From positions 310,001 through 374,000 of the forward strand of contig NZ_JAFKFX010000023.1 of NCBI RefSeq assembly GCF_017308075.1: a DNA stretch of 64,000 bases, written 5' to 3'. Shown here piece by piece: positions 43,996 through 54,900 of the stretch; position 1 is the stretch's first letter, and every line of letters starts with the position of its first letter. The notes beneath the pieces were generated by a model. It ran no database searches. It saw nothing but the letters and a program-made list of their open reading frames with translations, and was not told the DNA's origin. Source of the DNA: Allobosea sp. Lineage in GTDB: Bacteria > Pseudomonadota > Alphaproteobacteria > Rhizobiales > Beijerinckiaceae. Both the position numbers and the translations under genes were made by a program.

Positions 43996-45498
43996 TCATT
44001 CGGTGAAGACCTCGTCGCGCTTCTTCGCCATCGAGGGCAGCAGCGCGATGACCAGGATCGCGACGGCCACCAGCAGCAGCCCGGCCGAGATCGGCCGCTC
44101 GATGAAGGTCATGAACGAGCCGCGCGAGATGATCAGCGCCTGGCGCAGCTTCTCTTCCATCAGCTTGCCGAGCACGAAGCCGAGCAGCATTGGCGCCGGC
44201 TCGAAACCGAGCTTGATCAAGAGGTAGCCGAACAGGCCGAACAGCGCGGTGAAGGCGACGTCGACCGGCTGGTTGTTCACCGAATAGATGCCGATCGAGC
44301 AGAAGATCAGGATCGCCGGGAACATCAGACGGTAGGGCACCTGCAGAAGCTTCACCCAGACGCCGACCAGCGGCAGGTTGATGATCAGCAGCATCAGATT
44401 GCCGATCCACATCGAGGCGATCATGCCCCAGAACAGCTCCGGGTTCTTGGTCATCACCTGCGGGCCGGGGATGATGCCGTGGATGGTCATCGCGCCGACC
44501 ATCAGCGCCATCACCGCATTCGGCGGGATGCCGAGGGTGAGCAGCGGGATGAAGGCGGTCTGGGCGCCGGCGTTGTTGGCCGATTCCGGACCGGCGACGC
44601 CCTCGATCGCGCCCTTGCCGAAGCGCGAGGGATCCTTGGCGATCTTCTTCTCTAGCGTATAGCTGGCGAAGGGGCCGAGCACGGCGCCGTTGCCGGGCAG
44701 GATGCCGAGCGTGCCGCCGATGAAGGTGCCGCGCAGGCATGGCGCCGTCGACTGCTTGATGTCTTCCCAGCTCGGCAGAAGCCGGCCGATCTTGGCCTTG
44801 ACGACGTCGCGCGCCTCGGGATTTTCGAGGTTGCGCAGCACTTCGGCGAAGCCGAACACGCCCATCGCCAGCACGGCGAAGTCGATGCCGTCGGCGAGCG
44901 GCGGGAAGCCGAAGGTCATGCGCTCCTGGCCTGTCTCGAGGTCGGTGCCGACGGTCGAGAGCAGCAGGCCGAGCATGATCATGCAGAAGGCCTTGAGGAT
45001 CGAGCCGCGCGCCAGCACGACAGCGAAGCACAGGCCCATCACCATCAGCGAGAAATACTCTGCCGGGCCGAACAGCAAGGCGAGCTTGGTCAGCGGCGCG
45101 CCGAGCGCGGCAATGATCAGCGTCGCGAAGCAGCCGGCGACGAAGGAGCCGATCGCCGCCGTGCCGAGCGCCACGCCGGCCCGGCCCTGCTTGGCCATCT
45201 GGTGGCCGTCGAGCGTGGTGACGACGGCGGTCGCCTCGCCGGGGATGTTGACCAGGATGGCGGTCGTCGAGCCGCCATATTGCGCGCCGTAATAGATGCC
45301 GGCGAGCATGATCAGGGCGCCGACCGGATCGAGCCCGAAGGTGATCGGCAGGAGCATGGCGATGGTGGCGACCGGGCCGACGCCCGGCAGTACGCCGATC
45401 AGCGTGCCGACGAGGCAGCCGACGAAGGCGAGGGCGATGTTCTGCAGGCCGAGCGCGACCGAGAAGCCGAGCCCGAGATTGGCGATCATGTCATGCAT
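43996..45498 (-). CDS. Tripartite tricarboxylate transporter large permease (TctA)
   Basis: 500 residues, about twelve membrane helices. Family landmarks: GVLPGVGPVATIAMLLP, GIYYGAQYGGSTTAILVNIP and the second, related half with GILPGNGAVLGPFASY. It is the transport subunit. It follows tctB by four bases and precedes tctC by 64 bases. Confidence 0.95.
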   Translation of the reverse strand: MHDMIANLGLGFSVALGLQNIALAFVGCLVGTLIGVLPGVGPVATIAMLLPITFGLDPVGALIMLAGIYYGAQYGGSTTAILVNIPGEATAVVTTLDGHQMAKQGRAGVALGTAAIGSFVAGCFATLIIAALGAPLTKLALLFGPAEYFSLMVMGLCFAVVLARGSILKAFCMIMLGLLLSTVGTDLETGQERMTFGFPPLADGIDFAVLAMGVFGFAEVLRNLENPEARDVVKAKIGRLLPSWEDIKQSTAPCLRGTFIGGTLGILPGNGAVLGPFASYTLEKKIAKDPSRFGKGAIEGVAGPESANNAGAQTAFIPLLTLGIPPNAVMALMVGAMTIHGIIPGPQVMTKNPELFWGMIASMWIGNLMLLIINLPLVGVWVKLLQVPYRLMFPAILIFCSIGIYSVNNQPVDVAFTALFGLFGYLLIKLGFEPAPMLLGFVLGKLMEEKLRQALIISRGSFMTFIERPISAGLLLVAVAILVIALLPSMAKKRDEVFTE

Positions 45499-45502
45499 CG
45501 TG

Positions 45503-46021
45503 TCAGATCCCGAAGAGCCAGGGCGCCAGCGGGATCGGCAGGCTCAGCGCATATTTGAACAGGAGGGCACAGGCGATCGTCATCGCGATCGCGAAGATCG
45601 TCAGCTCCTTGAGCTTGACGTCCTCGGCGGCGAGTCCGGAGACGAAGACCACGATCGGTCCGGAAACCAGCATGCCGAGCGCGGGAACCTTAAGCGGGCC
45701 GATCTCGAAGCCGCGGATCGTCAGGCCGAACAGGCAGGCGGCGCCGAGCACGAACAGCACGCCGCGCCAGGACCAGCCTGCCAGCTTCTCGCCCTTGTAA
45801 CGCAGCGAGTTGATGCTCAGCAGCAGGCCGAGGGCGGCGCAGATCACCGCGAAGGATTTCGGCAGCATGCCCGGGCCGAGCTGGCGCAGCGTGCCGGTCG
45901 CCAGATCGCGTGAAAGGAACAGCGCGAGCCCGGCCAGGACGATCATGAACAATCCCGCCGCGAAATCCTGGGTCGAGCGGATACGCAATCCCTGCGCCGA
46001 CTCGATCTTGTTCAAACTCAT
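45503..46021 (-). CDS. Tripartite tricarboxylate transporter small permease (TctB)
   Basis: 172 residues from the ATG at 46021, with GGAGG upstream; four membrane helices. The N-terminal DFAAGLFMIVLAGLALFLSR and LGPGMLPKSFAVICAALGLL are typical of TctB. Its ATG lies within the stop of the lysR gene, so the regulator is co-transcribed with the transporter. Confidence 0.9.
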   Translation of the reverse strand: MSLNKIESAQGLRIRSTQDFAAGLFMIVLAGLALFLSRDLATGTLRQLGPGMLPKSFAVICAALGLLLSINSLRYKGEKLAGWSWRGVLFVLGAACLFGLTIRGFEIGPLKVPALGMLVSGPIVVFVSGLAAEDVKLKELTIFAIAMTIACALLFKYALSLPIPLAPWLFGI

Positions 46022-47010
46022 CAATAACCTCCGGCTTGGGTCGCGACGGCGCGCATCGCGGGCTTTCGGGCGTGCACCGGCACGGTGAAGGGTAGGGTTA
46101 TACGTTCGTCGATCAGCGTGACGCTCTCTCGCAGGATGGCGAGAAAATCGTCGCGCGCGGACAGCTTCTGCTGCGGCCGCCAGGCGACGCCGACGAGCGC
46201 ACCGGGCGGCGGCGGGTCGAGCAGCGCGCCGCGCAGGCGGCGCATGGTGACGCCGGGAAAGCTCAGCCGCGACACCCAGTCCGGCGCCAGCGACATGCCG
46301 AGCCCGGCGGCGACCGCCGACATCATCGCCGGCTTCTCGGTCGCCTCGATGATGACGTTGGGGACGGCGCCGACGCTCTCGAAATAGGCCATGACGAGGT
46401 CGTAGGCGAAGGGCCGTATCCGCTTGGATGGCACCACGAAGGGCTCGCCGACCAGATCCTGCATCGTCAGGTCGTCACGCGCGGCGAGCGGGTGCGCTTC
46501 GTTCAGAACGACGATCGGGCGTTCGACCCGCAGCACCTCGAAGGCGCAGTCGGTCGGCTTGCGCGGCGGGCGCAGCAGCGCGAGGTCGAGCTTGCCGGCC
46601 TCCAGCATCTGCACCAGCGGCACTGTCATCGCCTCGACGAACTTGATATCGATGCCGGGATGGTGGGCGCGGAACGTGACCAGCGCTTCCGGCACGAAGC
46701 TCGAGGAGGCGGCATCGATCGCGCCGACGCGCAGGACCTTGCTCGAGGCCAGCGAGGCTTCGCGCACAGAGCGCGAGGCGCGCTCCATCCTGACCAGGAT
46801 CGCCTTGGCTTCCTCGAGCATGATCAGGCCGGCGCGGGTGAGGGCGACCTGGCGCGTGGTCCGCGTCAGCAGGGTGACGCCGAGGCCGTCCTCGAGCGCG
46901 CTGATCTGGCGCGACAATGCCGGTGGCGCGAGACCGAGCCGCTCGGCCGCCCGGCCGAAATGCAACTCCTCCGCCACCGCGATGAAGCATCGCAGTTGCC
47001 TCAGATCCAT
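46021..47010 (-). CDS. LysR-family regulator of the tct operon
   Basis: 329 residues. N-terminal winged helix-turn-helix: MDLRQLRCFIAVAEELHFGR, then AAERLGLAPPALSRQISALE. The C-terminal part is a periplasmic-binding-like effector domain (FVEAMTVPLVQMLEAGKLDL, PFVVPSKRI). It overlaps tctB at the stop. Being upstream and co-directional rather than divergent, it would control its own operon. The region 47011-47238 upstream is AT-rich but I cannot define an operator. Confidence 0.9.
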   Translation of the reverse strand: MDLRQLRCFIAVAEELHFGRAAERLGLAPPALSRQISALEDGLGVTLLTRTTRQVALTRAGLIMLEEAKAILVRMERASRSVREASLASSKVLRVGAIDAASSSFVPEALVTFRAHHPGIDIKFVEAMTVPLVQMLEAGKLDLALLRPPRKPTDCAFEVLRVERPIVVLNEAHPLAARDDLTMQDLVGEPFVVPSKRIRPFAYDLVMAYFESVGAVPNVIIEATEKPAMMSAVAAGLGMSLAPDWVSRLSFPGVTMRRLRGALLDPPPPGALVGVAWRPQQKLSARDDFLAILRESVTLIDERITLPFTVPVHARKPAMRAVATQAGGY

Positions 47011-47238
47011 GGTCGTTGCCGCTCCCCGCTGACGTATCGCTTTTTGTGATATCGTTCAGCTAATTCCGTGATGCCCTTTAGCCTCAATCAGTCATCATGT
47101 AACCCTAGAGCAATTCATAATTTATTGGCAATAAAGCTCGCTGCCACGCTGGCGGCGTCCACAGCGTGAACGTCGCCCCCCGGCCGGGTGATGCGGTAAT
47201 GGCTTGCTCTTGGAAGGGCTGTGCTCGGCCGAGGCCGG

Positions 47239-48180
47239 TCAAGCGGTCGGGGCACCCGCTCGTCCGGCTCTCCACGAGGTGGTGAGGCGGCCGTCGATCA
47301 GCGCGAGCCCGACGAAGATCGCGGCCATCCCGGCGAAATGGCGCGGCAGGAGCTCTTCGCCGAGCAGGCCGGAGCCGAGCAGGATGGCGCTGACCGGGAT
47401 CAGGAAGGTCACGAGCATGACGTTGCTGGGCCCGGCGGTGCGCATGATCCGGAAGAAGATGACATAGGCGAGCGCGGTCGACACCAGCGCCAGGCCGGCC
47501 AGCGCCAGGACGACCTGCAGGGAGGGCAGCGGCAGGGTCCAGGGCGGGTTGACGAGGAGGACGATCGGGAGCGTCATCAGCGTCGAGGCGCTGAGCTGGC
47601 CGGCGGCGGTGACCAGCGGCGGCAATTCGCGGAAGCGGCGGCCATACAGGCCCGAAAAGGCGTAGGAGACCGTCGCGGCGACGCAGGCCAGTTGCGCGAT
47701 GAGGTTGAGCCCGAGGCCACCGAGCGCGTCCGGGCCCATCAGGATGGCGACACCCGCAAGGCCTGCCAGCACGCCGGCGATTTTCGGTCCGGTCGCCCGT
47801 TCATTCCCGAAAATCTGCATCACGATCACGCTGAAGATCGGCGTCATCGCGTTCAGGATCGAGGCGAGGCCGCTGGCGATCTGCTGCTGCCCCCAGAGGA
47901 ACAGGCTGAACGGGATCAGATTGTTGAGAATGCCCATGCCGAAAAAGGCGAGCCAGATCGGCCGGCCGACCGCCATGGAAAGCCCGGACAACCGCACGGC
48001 CAGTTGCAAAGCGAGTGCCGCCAGACCAACCCGGGTCAGCAGCACGGCGAGGGGCGGCCATTCGGCCAGGGTAAGCTTGTTGAAGAAGAAGGACCCGCCC
48101 CAGAGCACCGAGAGGATCGCAAGCAGGAGCCACTCGATCGGGCCCATGCGCAGGGAGCTGGTGGAGGGCGGTGTTGTCAT
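47239..48180 (-). CDS. EamA-family (DMT) transporter
   Basis: 313 residues, ten predicted membrane helices in two EamA repeats. The first contains LWGGSFFFNKLTLAEWPPL, and the second ends near LGSGLLGEELLPRHFAGMAA. Family members export metabolites such as amino acids. No specificity can be read. Confidence 0.9.
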   Translation of the reverse strand: MTTPPSTSSLRMGPIEWLLLAILSVLWGGSFFFNKLTLAEWPPLAVLLTRVGLAALALQLAVRLSGLSMAVGRPIWLAFFGMGILNNLIPFSLFLWGQQQIASGLASILNAMTPIFSVIVMQIFGNERATGPKIAGVLAGLAGVAILMGPDALGGLGLNLIAQLACVAATVSYAFSGLYGRRFRELPPLVTAAGQLSASTLMTLPIVLLVNPPWTLPLPSLQVVLALAGLALVSTALAYVIFFRIMRTAGPSNVMLVTFLIPVSAILLGSGLLGEELLPRHFAGMAAIFVGLALIDGRLTTSWRAGRAGAPTA

Positions 48181-48307
48181 CGCGCAGTCTGTCTTCGCAG
48201 GGCGGGTCAGCCTGCGTCAGTAGGCAGTCGGGCTGGGCCCGGCCACCCGTATTCTGAAGAGTTTCAGGCGGTGTCGAGAGCTGCGCCTGGGAGCGGTCGA
48301 GCCTCCC

Positions 48308-48340
48308 CGTCATTCCGGGACGGCGCGCCCCGGAATGACG
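48308..48340. repeat. Intergenic palindrome CGTCATTCCGGG
   Basis: CGTCATTCCGGG (48308-48319) and its exact complement (48329-48340) with a 9-nt loop. It belongs to the same family as 3244-3275 and 49056-49090 and may also end transcription of the GST gene. Confidence 0.7.
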
Positions 48341-48356
48341 GTGGAATGTCCGTCGT

Positions 48357-49019
48357 TTACGCCGCTTCTGCCTCGCGCGCCGCCCACATCGCCTTGAAGG
48401 CCGGGCGGGCATGGCAGGCCTCGAGCCAGGCCTTGACGTTCGGGGCCGCGTCGAAGAGCTGCGTCGCCGGCTTGGCGTAGCGGATGACCTCGGCGACGTT
48501 GATGTCGGCGACGGTGAAGCGCCCGCCCATGACGTAGCCGCCGCCTTCCGCCAGAGCCTTGTCGAGGACGGCGAAGGGGGCCGGCAGGGCGGCGAGCGCG
48601 GCGGCGACGATGGCCGGATCGCGCTTCTCCGGCGGGTAGGCGGCGAGGTGATAGGTCAGGTTGAGCGCATGGGTCTCGCATTCGGTCGCGGCCCAGAGCG
48701 ACCACATCGCTGCGAGCCCTTCCTCCTGCACGTCCTTGGGCGCCAGCGGCCCGCCATGCTTGCGGGCGAGATAGAGGTTGATCGCCAGCGATTCGTGCAG
48801 GACGAAGCCGTCATCGTCGATCGACGGAATATGTCCGTTCGGATTGACCTTCAGGAATTCGGGGCTGCGGGTGTGGAGCGGCGCGCCGGGGGCGTCTGGA
48901 TCGGCGAGGCGATAGGCCTGGATCACCGGCACCTGCTTGAACGCGATGCCGAGCTCGTTGGCGAGCCAGACATTGCGCGTCGCGCGCGAGCGATGGCAGC
49001 CATAGATGGTCAGGGTCAT
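48357..49019 (-). CDS. Glutathione S-transferase
   Basis: 220 residues. N-terminal thioredoxin fold: [20 protein letters not shown] with the catalytic Ser/Cys region, then [20 protein letters not shown] and the [10 protein letters not shown] glutathione-binding helix. The helical C-terminal domain carries the conserved [13 protein letters not shown] role in detoxification or stress is general to the family. Confidence 0.92.
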   Translation of the reverse strand: MTLTIYGCHRSRATRNVWLANELGIAFKQVPVIQAYRLADPDAPGAPLHTRSPEFLKVNPNGHIPSIDDDGFVLHESLAINLYLARKHGGPLAPKDVQEEGLAAMWSLWAATECETHALNLTYHLAAYPPEKRDPAIVAAALAALPAPFAVLDKALAEGGGYVMGGRFTVADINVAEVIRYAKPATQLFDAAPNVKAWLEACHARPAFKAMWAAREAEAA

Positions 49020-49055
49020 GGGCGTTTCCGTTTGGTTGAGGCTGACTATTCTCGG

Positions 49056-49090
49056 TCGTTCCGGACCTGCGCTTTGCTTGCCGGGAACGA
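49056..49090. repeat. Intergenic palindromic repeat
   Basis: TCGTTCCGG (49056-49064) and CCGGGAACGA (49081-49090) around a GCGCTTTGCTTG centre; a member of the family seen at 3244 and 48308. Confidence 0.6.
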
Positions 49091-49102
49091 CGAAGGCGGG
49101 TT

Positions 49103-50260
49103 TCAGCCGAGCTGGCGCAAGGTCTCGCGGGCGATGATCAGGCGCTGGATCTCGGAGGTTCCTTCATAGATTCGGGTGATCCGGGCGTCGCGCGCATAGC
49201 GCTCGACCGGGAAGTCGCGGCAATAGCCGGCGCCGCCATGGATCTGGATCGCCGCATCGGTGCAGCGATGCGCAGCCTCCGAGGCGAAGAGCTTGGCCAT
49301 CGAGGCTTCCTTGGAGAACGGTTCGCCGCGGTCCTTCTTCGCGGCAGCGTCGAGGATCAGCAGGCGCGAGGCGTGCAGGTCGAGCTCGCGATCGGCGATC
49401 AGCCATTGCAGTCCCTGGAATTCGGTCAGCGCCTGGCCGAACTGCTTGCGCTCGCGGGCATAGGATTTGGCGGCGTCCATCGCCGCCCGGGCGATGCCGA
49501 GCGAGACCGAGGCGACGCCGATGCGCCCGCCGGCGAGTTCGCCGACCGCGACGCGGAAGCCGTCATTCTCCTTGCCCATCAGCGCGTCGGCGGGGATGCG
49601 GGCGCCTTCGAATCTGATCGTGTTGGTGGCCGAACCGGTCTGGCCCATCTTCTTCTCGGCCTTGCCGACGCTGACGCCGGGCGTATCGGCGGGCACGAGG
49701 AAGACCGAGATGCCCTTGCCCTTCGGCGCGTCCGGATCGGTCACCCCCCAGACGACGAAGAGCCCGGCATATTCGCCCGAGGTGATGAAGATCTTCTCGC
49801 CGTCGAGGACATAGGCGTCGCCCTCGCGCCGCGCGCGCAGTTTCATCGCGGCCGGGTCGGAGCCGGCGCCGGCCTCGGTCAGGCAGAAGGCGCCGGCCGG
49901 ATAGGTGCCGTCGGCGAGCTTCGGCAGATGCTCGGCCTGCTGCCGCGAGCTGCCGACGGCCTGGATCACCTCGCCGACCATGTTGGTCACCGAGGTCGTT
50001 ACCGCCGTCGAGGCGCAGGCGGCCGCCAGCTCCTCCAGCGCCAGCGCGAAGGCGACGGTGCCGGCCTCCGAGCCGCCGAAGCCGGCCTGGATGTTGAGGG
50101 CCATGAAGCCGTTCTCGGCGAGCAGCTTCAGATTGCCGAGGAATTCGGCCCGGCCTTCGCCGCGGTCGAGCGTCTCGGCGAGCGGCGCGAGCCGGTCGGC
50201 CGCGAGCTTGCGGGCGCTGTCGCGGATCAGCTCTTCCTCTTCGCTGAGGGCAAAATGCAT
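49103..50260 (-). CDS. Acyl-CoA dehydrogenase
   Basis: 385 residues from the ATG at 50260 ([20 protein letters not shown]). Conserved FAD/substrate motifs: [14 protein letters not shown] and [12 protein letters not shown]. The C-terminus has [17 protein letters not shown] and the catalytic glutamate in [14 protein letters not shown]. It oxidises acyl-CoA and passes electrons to ETF, then to the ETF-QO at 24804. Chain-length preference unknown. The frame runs on upstream to 50485 without homology. Confidence 0.95.
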   Translation of the reverse strand: MHFALSEEEELIRDSARKLAADRLAPLAETLDRGEGRAEFLGNLKLLAENGFMALNIQAGFGGSEAGTVAFALALEELAAACASTAVTTSVTNMVGEVIQAVGSSRQQAEHLPKLADGTYPAGAFCLTEAGAGSDPAAMKLRARREGDAYVLDGEKIFITSGEYAGLFVVWGVTDPDAPKGKGISVFLVPADTPGVSVGKAEKKMGQTGSATNTIRFEGARIPADALMGKENDGFRVAVGELAGGRIGVASVSLGIARAAMDAAKSYARERKQFGQALTEFQGLQWLIADRELDLHASRLLILDAAAKKDRGEPFSKEASMAKLFASEAAHRCTDAAIQIHGGAGYCRDFPVERYARDARITRIYEGTSEIQRLIIARETLRQLG

Positions 50261-50557
50261 GCGCGTTCGCTCGCTCGCCGTGACAGGTCGCGCTGAGCTT
50301 AGAACGCCGGGCCGCCCGCGCCAACGCGTGGCGGCGCCCGGCGGCCTTGCAGTTTCTCCCGCTCGCCGGTGCGGCCGGGAGGGGGCTTGACGCCGGCTGC
50401 CAACCGGCCCATGTCGGCTGCGCCCGCCAGCCTGCAGCCCGATGCTGGCCGGCGGCTCCACAGGAACCTTTGAACCCCATGCCAAGCGACAGTCCCGGTC
50501 GACAGTCCTTGCCGTCTCCGGCCCGCCCGGGCGCCTGACCCATGAGGGAAGCGAGCC
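50261..50557 (+). other. Leader region of mgtE, no recognised riboswitch
   Basis: 297 bases without a gene. TTGACG at about 50384 could be a -35. A direct repeat CGACAGTCC occurs at 50487-50495 and 50500-50508, near the mgtE ATG. Several GC-rich inverted arms could fold. I do not recognise an M-box or other known Mg-sensing leader. Confidence 0.4.
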
Positions 50558-51940
50558 ATGAACGCCGCAATCACCGAAATCCTGCCCGCCGAAGCCGTCT
50601 CCGCTCCGGTGCTGGCCGCGGATCTAGCCCGGCGCCATGTCGCCGACATCGTCGTCAGCCTGAACGAATACGAGGCGGCCTTCGTCGCCGCCGTGCTGCT
50701 CGAACTGCCGAGGGCGCTCGCGGCCGACGTCCTCGACCAGCCGGAGCTCTCCCGGATGGCGGCGATCCTCAAGGCGATGCCACTCGATCGCGCCGTCGGG
50801 CTGATCGAGGAGATGTCGGCCGACCGCGCTGCCGACCTGTTCCGCTATGATCTCTCCGAGCCGGAGCGCCATCGCTTCGTGGCGAAGCTCGATGCCGCGA
50901 CCAAGGCCGAGCTGGTTTGCCTGCTCGCCTATCCCGAGCACAGCGCCGGCGCGATCATGACCACCGAATTCGTCAGCGTGCCCGACGATTGGACGGTCGC
51001 GCGCACGCTGGAGCATGTCCGCACCGTCGAACGCAGCCGCGAGACGGTCTATGCGATCTATGTCGTCGACCCCGAGATCGGCACGCTTCGGCAGGCGGTT
51101 TCGCTGCGCCGGCTGATCGCCGCCGAGCCCGGCGCTCCGGTCGGCTCCGCCGCGGCCCGGCGCGAGCCCGTCTCGGTCTCTCCCTTGACCGATCGCGAGG
51201 AGGTGGCGCGGCTGATCGCCAAATACAATCTGCTCGCCGTGCCGGTGGTCGACGAAAAGCAATGCGTGCTCGGCATCGTCACGGTCGACGACGTCATAGA
51301 TGCGATGATCGCCGAGACCACCGAGGACGTGCACAAGCTCGGTGGCATGGAGGCGCTCGGCCTGCCCTATCGCGAGATCGGCTTCTTCAGCATGATCCAT
51401 AAGCGCGCCGGCTGGCTCAGCGTGCTGCTGCTCGGCGAGATGCTGACCGCCTCGGTGCTGCAGCACTATGAGGGCGCGCTCGAGAAGGCGATCGTGCTGA
51501 CCCTGTTCATTCCGCTGATCATGAGCTCGGGCGGCAATTCCGGCTCGCAGGCGACCTCGCTGATCATCCGGGCGCTGGCCTTGCGCGAGCTTGCGCCGGG
51601 CGACTGGTGGCGCGTCGCGCTGCGCGAACTGCCGACCGGGGTCACCCTCGGCGCCATCCTCGGGGCGATCGGCTTCGTCCGCGTCGTGCTCTGGCAGAAG
51701 CTCGGCTTCTACGACTATGGCGAACACTGGCTGCTGGTGGCGGCGACGGTGGGGGCGGCCCTGCTCGGCATCGTCACCTTCGGCTCGCTGACCGGCTCGA
51801 TGCTGCCCTTCGTGATGACGCGGCTCGGCTTCGATCCGGCCAGTGCCTCGGCGCCCTTCGTCGCGACCCTGGTCGATGTCTCCGGGCTGGCGATCTATTT
51901 CAGCATCGCCTCGCTGATCCTGAGCGGGACGTTGCTTTAG
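50558..51940 (+). CDS. mgtE: Magnesium transporter MgtE
   Basis: 460 residues with the full MgtE layout: an acidic N-domain (LARRHVADIVVSLNEYEAAF), two CBS domains (AGAIMTTEFVSVPDDWTVAR and LLAVPVVDEKQCVLGIVTVD) and a five-helix C-terminal channel with IPLIMSSGGNSGSQATSLII and the pore-end Asp region of ATLVDVSGLAIYF. It imports Mg2+ under control of its cytoplasmic Mg-binding domains. Transcribed alone, with the kinase gene convergent. Confidence 0.96.
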   Translation: MNAAITEILPAEAVSAPVLAADLARRHVADIVVSLNEYEAAFVAAVLLELPRALAADVLDQPELSRMAAILKAMPLDRAVGLIEEMSADRAADLFRYDLSEPERHRFVAKLDAATKAELVCLLAYPEHSAGAIMTTEFVSVPDDWTVARTLEHVRTVERSRETVYAIYVVDPEIGTLRQAVSLRRLIAAEPGAPVGSAAARREPVSVSPLTDREEVARLIAKYNLLAVPVVDEKQCVLGIVTVDDVIDAMIAETTEDVHKLGGMEALGLPYREIGFFSMIHKRAGWLSVLLLGEMLTASVLQHYEGALEKAIVLTLFIPLIMSSGGNSGSQATSLIIRALALRELAPGDWWRVALRELPTGVTLGAILGAIGFVRVVLWQKLGFYDYGEHWLLVAATVGAALLGIVTFGSLTGSMLPFVMTRLGFDPASASAPFVATLVDVSGLAIYFSIASLILSGTLL

Positions 51941-51989
51941 ATCATTCCACCGTTGCGGAGCCTGGCCCGAATGCGAGGTTCCCGCCGGC

Positions 51990-54900
51990 TCAGCCGGCCA
52001 GGACCCGTTGCGGCGGGAAGGTGACCTCGACCAGCGTGCCTTCCTTCTTGACGCTGGTGATGGTCAGCGCGGCGCGGTTCGCTTCGACCAGCGCCTTGGT
52101 CAGCGGCAGGCCGAGTCCGGTGCCGCCGGCCTTGCGCGTCGTCTGCACGCGGCGGAAGGGTTCGAGCGCCAGCGCGATCTCCTCGTCGTCCATGCCGATG
52201 CCGGTGTCGCGCACCCGCAGGATCGCCTCGCCCTGATCGCCGAGCGCGGTCGAGACGATCACCTGGCCGCCGGCATCGGTGAACTTCACCGCATTGGAGA
52301 GCAGGTTGAGCACGATCTGGCGCAGCGAGCGCTCGTCGGCGACGACGGGCGGCAGCTTCGGTGCCAGCCCCGAGCGCAGCACGACGCGTCCGCGCTGGGC
52401 TTCCGGCTGGAGCAGGTTCACCGCCGACAGGGCGATGTCGTTCAGGCTGACGCTGACGAAATCGAGGTCGAGCTTGCCGGCCTCGATCTTGGCGAGGTCG
52501 AGCAGGTCGTTGACCAGGCTGATGACATAGCCGCCCGACTGGTGGATGTCGCGCAGATATTCCTTGTAGCGCTCGTTCTCGATCGGCCCGAAGCGCTCCT
52601 CTGCCATCACCTCGGCGAAGCCGATGATGGCGTTGAGCGGCGTGCGGATCTCGTGGCTGATCTTGGCGAGCACGTCCGATTTCTGGGCGCTGGCCTTTTC
52701 GGCGGCCTTGCGGGCCTCGACCAGCTCGCCCTCGGTCTTCTTCCAGGCGGTGATATCGCGCAGTACGGCGCAGAACTTGCTGTCCGGGCCCTCGGCGATC
52801 CGTCCCATGGTCATGAACAGCGGGATGCGGCCGCCCTGGCGGACGCGGCCGACGACTTCGCGGCCGTCGTTCATCAGCGAGGCGACGCCGCCGCCGATCA
52901 GCCCGTCGAGATAGTCGAGCGCCGGCGAATGGCTTTCCGGCGCAAAGAGCAGAGTGAAGAGCTCGCCCGCGACTTCGCGCTGATCATAGCCGAACAGCGC
53001 CTCGGCGCTCTTGTTGAGCGAGAGGATGCGGCCACGCCCGTCGACCGTGACGACGCCGTCGGTCGCCGTGTCGAGCACGGCACTGAGCTCGGCGACGCGC
53101 GATTCATTGGCCGAGCCTTCGAGCTTCAGCGAGGCGACGCGCGCCGCGACCTCTTCCTCTTCGGCCTCGAATTCGGCCGCGAGCTCCTGCTGCTCCGCCT
53201 CTTCCTCGGTCAGCAGCTTGAGGTCACCGCCCGGCACGCTGTTGCGGAAAGCCATCAAGGTCGCCGGCTCGCCCTGCCAGCCGATGCTGGAAAGCCTGCC
53301 GTCGACGCTGACCAGCCCGCCCTTGCGGTCGACCAGGATCATGGCGCCGCCGGCGCTGCGGTTGGCGCCCTTGATCAGCTGGCTGACGCCGCCCGCCGCC
53401 GCCAGATCGTCGAGATCGGCATAGTCGAGCAGGTCGAGCAGGGTGCGATTGGCGTAGAGCGCCGTTTCGTCGCGGTTGACCAGCACAGCGATCGGCAAAC
53501 GGTCGAGAATCTCGGCATGGGCATTGGCGAGGCGCGGCCGGCCTTCGGAGACGGCAGGCACGGCATCGCTGACAGCAGCCGCGCGCTGCGTCGGCGCAGC
53601 CGTCTCGGATGCCGCCGATCTTTCGTCCCGGGCGACCTTGAGAGGCGTCGCCGCCGGCAGGCGTGGTTCGCCTTCGTCATCGCCGGCGATCCGGGCGCCG
53701 AGAGCCTTGGCGATCTCGCGGAAGGCGTTGCGCTCGGCCGACGACAAATGGGCTTTCGACGGTTCGAGCACCGGACGAACCGCGGCGAGCTGGCCATTGC
53801 GCAATGGCACGACATTGCCGGGCGCCGGCTCGGCATCCGAATCCTCGGAGCCGGCAGCGGCCTCGCCGGCCGGTTCGGAAGGCTCGGCCTCGGCGGCCTC
53901 GGCGTCAACGGCCTCTGCCTCCGGCGTCTCGTCGACGGCGGCGGGCTGTTCGGTGACCGGCGAATCGGCCGTCGCCGCGCCGCCGGCTTCGACGTTGTCC
54001 ACAGCTTCGGCAACGTCCGTGATGCTGCTGTCAGCGCTCGCGACATCGGCCTCGCTGGCAGGCCGGTCCTCGCCGGTTGCAACAATCGAGGCTTCGTCCG
54101 TGGCGCTCTCGGCGCCGCTTGCCGGCTCGGCTTCCTCGGCGGCCGGCGCGGCCGCTGTCGTCTCGGCCTCGCGCTCGGGGAAGTCTTCGTTTTCAGCGTG
54201 CCGGACCAGGCCGAAGCCGCGGAAACCGGCCGGGGCGCGCGCCTGGTCGAAGAGCGGGAAGCCGGACAATTCGACTCGCGCGCCTTCGCCCGTCGTGACG
54301 CGCCAGAGGACGGCGTGTCCGCTCCAGGTGGCGGCGCTTGCCAGGCGCTGCGCAAGGTCGCCGTCGAGATCGAGGACGTCCCGGTCGAGGAGTTCGCTCC
54401 AGCGACGGCCGGGCAGGGCGGCTGCCGCATCCGGCCCGGCGAGTTCGGCAAATTCAGGTGAGGCGCTGGCGAAGCGGCCTTGCGCATCGCTTGCCCAGAG
54501 GAAGCGCAGATTGGCGCGGCGCTGGCCTGTGGCCGGGCTGGTCGGCTCCGCTGCTGCAGCTTCGCCCGCGATAACCTCCTGTTCCGCGGGCAGGAAGGTG
54601 TCCGGCGCGGCATTCAGCGCTGCGATGTCGATGCCGAGGCGGCGCAATTCCGAACCGGCGATGCCGAGTGCCAGCGCCTTTCCGGGCGCCCCCTCGACCA
54701 GCAGGCAGGCGCAGGTGACGAGGCCGGAAAGTCCCGTGCCGAAGCGCAGGCGCTCGAGCCGCACGGCCTGGCGTGCGGCTAGGCCGCTGCCGAGCAGGCG
54801 CAGCCGGTCTTGCAAGCCAGCCGGCAACATGGCAGGGCCTTGGGCGAGCAAGGCCTTGCCCGCCGGATTGGCGTGCAGCAGTTTCTGGCCATCGACGGAC

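Noticed and set aside
50261-50557. Magnesium riboswitch before mgtE
   Set aside because: The leader has GC-rich arms but no recognisable M-box or other known core.
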